A stretch of DNA of 5,455 nucleotides from assembly GCA_937958145.1 (NCBI GenBank), contig CALGOE010000032.1, positions 1 through 5,455 on the forward strand. Reading direction: 5' to 3'. Shown one piece after another: positions 1 through 3,729 of this stretch. The stretch comes from an uncultured Desulfobacca sp. Lineage in GTDB: Bacteria; Desulfobacterota; Desulfobaccia; Desulfobaccales; Desulfobaccaceae. The notes under the pieces were generated by a model. The model saw only the letters and a program-made list of their open reading frames with translations. It made no database searches and was not told the DNA's origin. Each line of letters starts with the position of its first letter. The stretch's first letter is position 1. The position numbers and the translations under genes are program-made.

Positions 1-338
1 ACGACGGTCTTGATGGAGAGTACTAGTCTGCCCAGCTTGCTCTCCGAAACCACCGCCTGGAGGCTCTCCTCGTCCACGCTGAGCGACCCGATTGCATCGG
101 TGTACCGCTGCGACACGCCGCGGTGGGCGACCAGTTCCAGAGTGCGGTTTGGCAGGTCGAACAGGTAGATTCCTCCGGCATCCTGGCCCAACAACTCCAA
201 GGCCCGCTGCCCGGTGGCCGCCCAGGTCACCTCATACCCCGCTTCCCGCAGTATCACCTGGAGGGCATTGGCCACGTTGATCTCATCTTCCAGGAGCAGA
301 ATCTGCCTCGGCCCCGCCATCGGCCCGGCTTCCGACAT
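1..338 (-). CDS. Receiver-like/GAF-like signalling protein, 3' end outside window
   Basis: This is the first 112 codons of a signalling protein that runs off the left edge. Residues 11-50 read as the first half of a CheY-like receiver, with the acidic pair E17-D18 in the strand ILLLEDE and a typical helix and second strand (REAGYEVTWAATG). From about residue 52 the sequence instead resembles a GAF domain (GGIYLFD, then LELVAHRGVS). D61 lies 43 residues after D18, the spacing expected for the receiver phosphoacceptor, yet the following residues do not continue as a receiver. I see no receiver Thr/Ser or Lys switch residues before the edge. I chose the ATG at 338 because GGGG sits six bases upstream; in-frame ATGs at 353 and 320 are alternatives, and a TAG at 375-377 closes the frame upstream. 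It could be a hybrid regulator or a histidine kinase with a degenerate N-terminal receiver. Output domain unknown. Confidence 0.7.
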   Translation of the reverse strand, partial: MSEAGPMAGPRQILLLEDEINVANALQVILREAGYEVTWAATGQRALELLGQDAGGIYLFDLPNRTLELVAHRGVSQRYTDAIGSLSVDEESLQAVVSESKLGRLVLSIKTV

Positions 339-350
339 GGCAATCCCCAC

Positions 351-407
351 CATCCCCTGTGCAAGAATTTCTCTCTAGATGCACAGCAAGGGATGTGCCA
401 TCCCCTG
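351..407 (-). promoter_or_regulatory. 5' leader with two competing stem-loops
   Basis: On the minus strand, CATCCC (390-395) can pair with GGGATG at 399-404 to make a 6-bp hairpin with a 3-nt loop. It can also pair with an identical GGGATG at 351-356. The second fold is extended by a perfect 7-bp stem (357-363 with 380-386), giving 13 pairs with one 3-nt bulge. The downstream copy contains the alternative ATG at 353 and lies just upstream of the G-rich segment before the ATG at 338. The pairing is read from the sequence; a regulatory role is inference. Confidence 0.35.
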
Positions 408-473
408 CCTATTTATATCTTATTGTAATTATTATAAATAAAGACCAAAGGCCGGAAAGGTCAGGAAGGTTAT

Positions 474-489
474 GTATAATTAATTATAC
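474..489. promoter_or_regulatory. 16-bp perfect palindrome, operator-like (copy 1)
   Basis: GTATAATTAATTATAC is identical to its own reverse complement over all 16 bases. It shares the form GTATAA-N4-TTATAC with a second site centred 68 bp away. Such symmetry fits a site for a dimeric DNA-binding protein. It lies upstream of the signalling gene at 338. The symmetry is seen directly; protein binding is inferred. Confidence 0.45.
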
Positions 490-541
490 GGGCAGACTCG
501 GGACTGAAGGAATTTTTGCAAGAATATTAAATAATAAGATC

Positions 542-557
542 GTATAAATTTTTATAC
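542..557. promoter_or_regulatory. 16-bp dyad, operator-like (copy 2)
   Basis: GTATAAA and TTTATAC form 7-bp inverted arms around a TT centre, again matching GTATAA-N4-TTATAC. Only the central four bases differ from copy 1 (ATTT instead of TTAA), so the conserved bases are exactly the outer half-sites. It sits at the AT/GC boundary of the intergenic region. Confidence 0.45.
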
Positions 558-770
558 TACTGACGGGCCGCCGCTCTCGCCGCCAAACACCGGCCCTCAA
601 AAAACCCCGGCACCGCCGCAGCGGAAGTCTGCACCAGGGCATTCATTCTTGCTTTTGAGCATTACTGCCAGACAACGTTGTTGCGAAGGGGTGACTACCA
701 TTGGCGCCTCTCTTGGCTGCGCCCCCTCTTGTCATGCTGAGGGAGCGCGGCGACCGCACGCCGCCTTGTG
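558..770. other. GC-rich intergenic spacer, no gene seen
   Basis: No open frame here looks like a protein. A weak inverted pair GGGCCG/CGGCCC (565-570, 592-597) encloses a 21-base loop and has no T-tract, so it is not a good terminator on either strand. A 10-bp palindrome ACAACGTTGT (672-681) is present without a recognisable context. I see nothing else to annotate. Confidence 0.5.
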
Positions 771-834
771 ATTGGTGGAACAGGCTTTCCAGCCTGTTCA
801 TTGATGCACCGGCTGGAAAGCCGGTGCCACCAAT
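771..834. repeat. 64-bp three-way-junction palindromic (REP/MITE-like) element
   Basis: Outer arms ATTGGTG (771-777) and CACCAAT (828-834) enclose two perfect 9-bp hairpins. The left one has stem 778-786/791-799 and loop TTCC; the right one has stem 806-814/819-827 and loop GGAA; a 6-base spacer separates them. The two hairpins are also near inverted copies of each other, so the whole element can fold either as one long hairpin or as a cloverleaf-like junction. It encodes nothing. The form resembles small interspersed palindromic elements of bacterial chromosomes. Whether other copies exist in this genome cannot be seen here. Confidence 0.75.
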
Positions 835-1016
835 TTTTCCCTTTTCCCTGGTCCCTAATCACTGACCACTGACCCCTGGCCTCTGGCCCCTGGTCCCTAA
901 TCACTGACCACTGATCCCTGGCCTCTGGCCCCTGGCCCCTAATCACTGACCACTGACCCCTGGTCTCTGGCCCCTGGCCCCTAATCACTGACCACTGATC
1001 CCTGACCCCTGGCCCC
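835..1016. repeat. Degenerate heptamer tandem array with 42-bp higher-order period
   Basis: From 849 to 1016 there are 24 uninterrupted 7-base units of the form T-R-R-Y-C-N-C, all starting with T and ending with C. Two further units (TTTTCCC, 835-848) connect the array to the adjoining palindromic element. TAATCAC followed by TGACCAC recurs at 856, 898, 940 and 982, exactly 42 bp apart, so six heptamers make a higher-order unit: three full copies and a five-heptamer partial one. Between the full copies the only differences are C/T changes at the fourth base of a heptamer. Heptameric arrays are known from some bacteria, notably the STRR families of filamentous cyanobacteria, but I do not assign this one to a named family. 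The long open frame across it on the minus strand is an outcome of the 42-bp period being divisible by three. Confidence 0.9.
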
Positions 1017-1021
1017 CTCCC
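1000..1021 (-). other. Potential G-quadruplex just downstream of vapC
   Basis: The minus strand carries four G-runs of 3, 5, 4 and 3 bases separated by loops of 1, 3 and 3 bases, which meets the usual G3+N1-7 rule. It begins about seven bases after the vapC stop codon, so it would lie at the start of the vapC 3' untranslated region. It overlaps the edge of the heptamer array, which is G-rich on this strand. Folding is inferred. Confidence 0.45.
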
Positions 1022-1028
1022 TCCATCT

Positions 1029-1481
1029 TCACAACCGCCCATTTTTTTGCCAGTCTTTTGGTAATCTATCCAAGCGGATAACATGCTTTAATCCGCCTAC
1101 CTTTTGATAAAATTTTTGATCAGCGGTGACCAGGGAAGAGTTGGTCTCATCGGCCAAAGCCAAAAAATAGGCGTCATAAAGTGTTACAGCGTATTGGTAC
1201 GCTAATACTACGGCCTTCGCAAGAATTGTTGGCTCAACGGCCCATATGGTCAGATTTAGGTCAACCAGCGAATAGAGAGCTGCGATTACGTCTTCAGAAG
1301 TTAAGTGAGGGTTGAATCGCAAGGCGTTGCCTAATTCATATAAAACCAGATCTGGAATAATAAGCTGACATTGATTGTCGTACATGGCCTGGCGCAGCCA
1401 TAAGGCGTTGTTGGTGTTGGCTTCATCAAAGGTGCTGTACCACTTGACCACCACCGATGTATCAAGAACATAACGGTTCAT
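1029..1481 (-). CDS. vapC: VapC-family PIN-domain ribonuclease toxin
   Basis: A 150-residue PIN-domain protein, probably a Mg2+-dependent endoribonuclease toxin kept inactive by the upstream antitoxin. The four acidic residues of the PIN site are all visible: D7 in the first strand (YVLDTSVVVKW), E49 (LVLYELGNAL), D103 (TLYDAYFLALAD) and D121 (LVTADQKF). Length is at the upper end of the usual 130-150 residues. I chose the ATG at 1481 because it overlaps the vapB stop as ATGA and begins directly at the first PIN strand; an in-frame ATG at 1499 would add six residues within vapB. Translation is probably coupled to vapB, since no strong separate ribosome site is seen. The gene looks richer in A+T than the formate dehydrogenase genes, in keeping with horizontal acquisition. 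RNA target unknown; it appears intact and likely functional. Confidence 0.92.
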   Translation of the reverse strand: MNRYVLDTSVVVKWYSTFDEANTNNALWLRQAMYDNQCQLIIPDLVLYELGNALRFNPHLTSEDVIAALYSLVDLNLTIWAVEPTILAKAVVLAYQYAVTLYDAYFLALADETNSSLVTADQKFYQKVGGLKHVIRLDRLPKDWQKNGRL

Positions 1482-1735
1482 GACAGAGTGTCCCGCCATT
1501 TCCTGATTTCCGCCACCCCGTCCCAGGAGCCCGATTTCTCTCGCAGACGGTCCTGGACCGCCATAGCTTCCTGCATTTTCTGCCGACGTCGTTTTTCCTC
1601 TGCCTGCCGCTTATACTCTGCGATGATCTTCTCCGCCCCTTCGCGCAGCAGTTGGCTCCGGCTCTTCTTCGTCTCCAAGGCTATGGCATCCAAGGCCAGC
1701 ACCAGCTCATCACTAATGACGGCATTTATCCTCAT
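1478..1735 (-). CDS. vapB: Ribbon-helix-helix antitoxin, VapB-type
   Basis: An 85-residue protein paired with the PIN toxin. Residues 1-45 fit a CopG/Arc ribbon-helix-helix DNA-binding domain: a short N-terminal strand (MRINAVISDEL), then helix A, a turn, and helix B (KSRSQLLREGAEKIIAEY). A long charged Lys/Arg/Glu helix follows (about 40-66). The C-terminal end contains SGSWDGVAEIRKW and probably binds and blocks VapC. By analogy with the family, dimers should repress their own promoter through the N-terminal domain, alone or with toxin. The start ATG is supported by AAGGAG nine bases upstream. The stop overlaps the vapC start by four bases, the usual arrangement for coupled antitoxin-toxin synthesis. 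The RHH fold is not limited to VapB antitoxins, so the name rests mainly on the neighbour. Confidence 0.88.
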   Translation of the reverse strand: MRINAVISDELVLALDAIALETKKSRSQLLREGAEKIIAEYKRQAEEKRRRQKMQEAMAVQDRLREKSGSWDGVAEIRKWRDTLS

Positions 1736-1744
1736 GATGGAGCA

Positions 1745-1750
1745 CTCCTT
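1745..1750 (-). promoter_or_regulatory. vapB ribosome binding site
   Basis: AAGGAG on the minus strand stands nine bases before the vapB ATG at 1735 and fixes that start. Its upstream two bases are shared with the TTATTA/TAATAA dyad, so a protein on the dyad would lie at the edge of this site in the DNA. Confidence 0.7.
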
Positions 1751-1762
1751 ATTACATAATAA
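1749..1762. promoter_or_regulatory. Candidate vapBC operator dyad
   Basis: TTATTA and TAATAA form perfect 6-bp arms around a 2-bp centre. The dyad lies between the predicted vapBC -10 box and the vapB start codon, where RHH antitoxins commonly bind. The sequence is AT-rich in an AT-rich region, so a chance palindrome is possible. Confidence 0.35.
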
Positions 1763-1773
1763 ATATACACACT

Positions 1774-1803
1774 ATTATAACATATCAAATCTCTTCGCCT
1801 CAA
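1774..1803 (-). promoter_or_regulatory. vapBC promoter, extended -10 type
   Basis: On the minus strand TATAAT (1774-1779) matches the sigma-70 -10 consensus fully and is preceded by TGT, giving an extended -10 (TGnTATAAT). TTGAGG (1798-1803) lies 18 bases upstream as a -35 box with four of six consensus bases. Transcription would start near 1767, leaving a leader of about 30 bases. The -35 box shares bases with the end of the terminator T-tract of the preceding operon. Confidence 0.6.
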
Positions 1804-1833
1804 GAAAAAGGGGCAGGGAAATGTCCCTGCCCC
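1802..1833 (-). terminator. Intrinsic terminator of the formate dehydrogenase operon
   Basis: Read on the minus strand, a perfect 10-bp stem (GGGGCAGGGA paired with TCCCTGCCCC, 1824-1833 and 1810-1819) with a 4-base loop is followed by TTTTTCTT. It stands 37 bases after the stop of the NuoE-NuoF fusion gene and has the usual form of a Rho-independent terminator. On the plus strand the hairpin lacks a T-tract. Confidence 0.88.
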
Positions 1834-1869
1834 ATTGCTCAGCTGTTCCTCAAAAATATTCTGCTCTCC

Positions 1870-3714
1870 TTAATCCATCCGGCACACCCCATGGCTGCAC
1901 TTGCCGCTCATGTGGTCCTCGAACTCCTGGCGGAAGTGTTTCAGCAGGCTCATCAAAGGCGCCGGCGCCGTCTGGCCCAGGGGGCAGAAACTGGCGTCCA
2001 TCATGGTCTGGGCCAGGCTCTCCAGGAATTCCAGGTCCCCCGGCTGCCCCTTCCCTTCCCAGATGCGGGTCAGGGTCTTCAGCAGCTGGGGCGTGCCCTC
2101 CCGGCAGGGAGTGCACTGGCCGCAGGATTCATGGGCAAAGAAAACCGCCACCGAGCGGGCGAAGTCCACGGCGCAGACCGACTCGTCCATCACCAGCATC
2201 GTCCCGGAGCCCAACGCGCCGCCCACCTTGCTCATGGCAAAGTCAATGGGCACGTCCAAAGCCTCAGCCGTGACAATCCCCGCCGAAGCGCCGCCGGTCT
2301 GGCACATCTTGAACCTGGCGCCGTTCCGCATACCGCCGCCGTACTCGTCGATGAGCTGCCGCAGGGTGATGCCCGCCGGCACCTCCACGATCTGCGGCGT
2401 GTTGACGTGGCCGATGATCTGGTAAATCTTGGTGCCGGAGGTGTCGGTTGTGCCCAGGGACTTATACCAGGCCCCGCCTTTCAGGATGATGGCCGGCACC
2501 GAGGCCAGGGTCTCCACGTTGTTGACGATGGTGGGTTTGCCCCACAGCCCGGCCACGCCCGGGAAGGGCGGCTTGCTCCGGGGATAGCCCCGCTTGCCTT
2601 CGATGGACTCGATGAGCGCCGTCTCCTCGCCGCAGATGTAGCAGCCGAAACCCGAGCGGACTTCAATGTCAAAGGAGAAATTGGTGCCAAAAAGATTCTG
2701 GCCCAAATATCCTTTAGCCCGGGCCTGTTCAATGGCGGTATTGAGCCGGTGTTTGCACAGGTAGTATTCCCCCCGGCTGTAGATGTAACCCTTGTTCGCC
2801 CCCACCGCAAAGCCAGCAATGGCCATGCCCTCCAACAGCTTGTGGGGGTCGCCCTCCACAATGTAGCGGTCCTTGATGGTGCCGGGCTCGCCTTCGTCCA
2901 GGTTGCAGATGATGTATTTCTGGGGCACCTCCAGAGGCCGGGTGAAGGACCACTTCAGGCCGGTAGGAAAGCCGGCGCCGCCCCGGCCCCGCAGGCCCGA
3001 GGTCTTCACCTCCTCCACCACCTGCTCCGGGGTCATGCCCGTAACGGCCTTCTTCAGGGCCTCGTAGCCGCCTTTGGCCACGTAATCCTCAATCTTCTCC
3101 GGGTCAATGAGACCGACGTTGTTCAGGAGCACCATCTCCCCCGGCGGCTGTTTGTAGCGGCGGAAGTCGTTGGTGCTGTAGGGGAGTTTTTTATAGTCCG
3201 GCGCCTTGCCGGCCCGGTAGTCGGCGAGGATCTGGCGGATCTTGTCCTTGGTCAGGTTGCCGTGCACCACCTCGTTGATCTGCATGGCCGGGGCCACTTC
3301 GCAGACCCCCAGACAGGCGCTGGTCTCCAACGTGAAGAGCCCGTCCTTGGTGGTGTGGTTCAGGCGCACGTCCAGCTCTTCCTGCATGAACTCCAGCAGA
3401 TTGTCCGACCCCTGGATGTGGCAGGGGGGCGATTCGCAGAAACGGATGACGTATTTGCCCTTGGGCCGCCAGGTGTACATGGAGTAAAAGCTCATGACCC
3501 CGAACACATCGCTGCCGGGGATATTGAGGCCGACGGCGATGCGCTCCTGGACCGCCGGCGGCAGGAAGCCGATGGCGTCCTGCACCGCCTGCAGCACCGG
3601 CATGAGGTTGCCGGGCATATCTTTATAATTGGCGATGATGCTGTCTACTTGGGCCCACTGCTCCGGGGTCAGCTCCGGCACCGGGGCGCTGTGGTATTGG
3701 CACTGTGCGGTCAT
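1870..3714 (-). CDS. nuoEF: NuoE-NuoF fusion, NADH-linked diaphorase subunit of formate dehydrogenase
   Basis: A 614-residue flavin and iron-sulfur protein that should exchange electrons between NAD(H) and the neighbouring formate dehydrogenase in the cytoplasm. Residues 1-170 are NuoE/24-kDa-like: C93 and C98 (CESPPC) with C134 and C138 (CLGVC) bind a [2Fe-2S] cluster. After a linker, residues 195-614 are NuoF/51-kDa-like: the NADH/FMN glycine motif GRGGAGFPTGLKW at 243-255, LDEGEPGT at 272-279, CGEETAL at 361-367, an SLBB-like stretch around 430-480, and C531, C534, C537 and C577 for a [4Fe-4S] cluster. Total length is about that of separate E. coli NuoE plus NuoF. The tail KCSHGVC (605-611) recalls the hinge that leads to an extra ferredoxin domain in HymB/HydB-type proteins, but the protein stops there. 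The ATG at 3714 is chosen for its strong ribosome site; a frame open to 3753 would intrude into the preceding gene. It may take part in electron bifurcation, which the sequence alone cannot show. Confidence 0.93.
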   Translation of the reverse strand: MTAQCQYHSAPVPELTPEQWAQVDSIIANYKDMPGNLMPVLQAVQDAIGFLPPAVQERIAVGLNIPGSDVFGVMSFYSMYTWRPKGKYVIRFCESPPCHIQGSDNLLEFMQEELDVRLNHTTKDGLFTLETSACLGVCEVAPAMQINEVVHGNLTKDKIRQILADYRAGKAPDYKKLPYSTNDFRRYKQPPGEMVLLNNVGLIDPEKIEDYVAKGGYEALKKAVTGMTPEQVVEEVKTSGLRGRGGAGFPTGLKWSFTRPLEVPQKYIICNLDEGEPGTIKDRYIVEGDPHKLLEGMAIAGFAVGANKGYIYSRGEYYLCKHRLNTAIEQARAKGYLGQNLFGTNFSFDIEVRSGFGCYICGEETALIESIEGKRGYPRSKPPFPGVAGLWGKPTIVNNVETLASVPAIILKGGAWYKSLGTTDTSGTKIYQIIGHVNTPQIVEVPAGITLRQLIDEYGGGMRNGARFKMCQTGGASAGIVTAEALDVPIDFAMSKVGGALGSGTMLVMDESVCAVDFARSVAVFFAHESCGQCTPCREGTPQLLKTLTRIWEGKGQPGDLEFLESLAQTMMDASFCPLGQTAPAPLMSLLKHFRQEFEDHMSGKCSHGVCRMD

Positions 3715-3722
3715 GGTGGCGC

Positions 3723-3729
3723 CCTCCTT
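3723..3729 (-). promoter_or_regulatory. Ribosome binding site overlapping the fdhA stop
   Basis: AAGGAGG, eight bases before the ATG at 3714, shares its first bases with the TAA stop of the formate dehydrogenase gene (TAAGGAGG). It decides the start of the fusion gene against the longer open frame and suggests translational coupling of the two subunits. Confidence 0.8.

Larger units (their letters stand above)
339..557. other. AT-rich intergenic regulatory island
   Basis: No credible gene is visible here; the short open frames on the plus strand have no domain-like content. From about 410 to 557 the DNA is markedly AT-rich between GC-rich flanks. A perfect TATAAT on the minus strand (431-436) is suitably placed to drive the signalling gene at 338, but I see no good -35 box at 16-18 bases, so a promoter call would be weak. 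The island also holds the two dyads and the leader structure listed separately. Confidence 0.5.

Noticed and set aside
565..597. GGGCCG/CGGCCC pair as a terminator
   Set aside because: The stem is only six pairs with a 21-base loop and lacks a T-tract on either strand.
672..681. Palindrome ACAACGTTGT as an integron attC or other recombination site
   Set aside because: The flanks show no paired core sites, and no integrase is present; a 10-bp palindrome can arise by chance.
721..760. Similarity to a common interspersed motif of the form GTCATGCTGAG
   Set aside because: Only about a dozen bases match what I remember, with no second copy in the window, so I cannot call a repeat.
835..1016. A CRISPR array
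   Set aside because: The units are 7 and 42 bp with no unique spacers between conserved repeats, and no cas gene is nearby.
695..1084. A 129-codon open frame on the minus strand with a 14-residue repeat rich in W, S, V, I, R, G and Q
   Set aside because: It is the translation of the heptamer array and palindrome. The 42-bp period is a multiple of three, so the frame stays open and gives a false repeat protein; it also overlaps the end of vapC and has no ribosome site.
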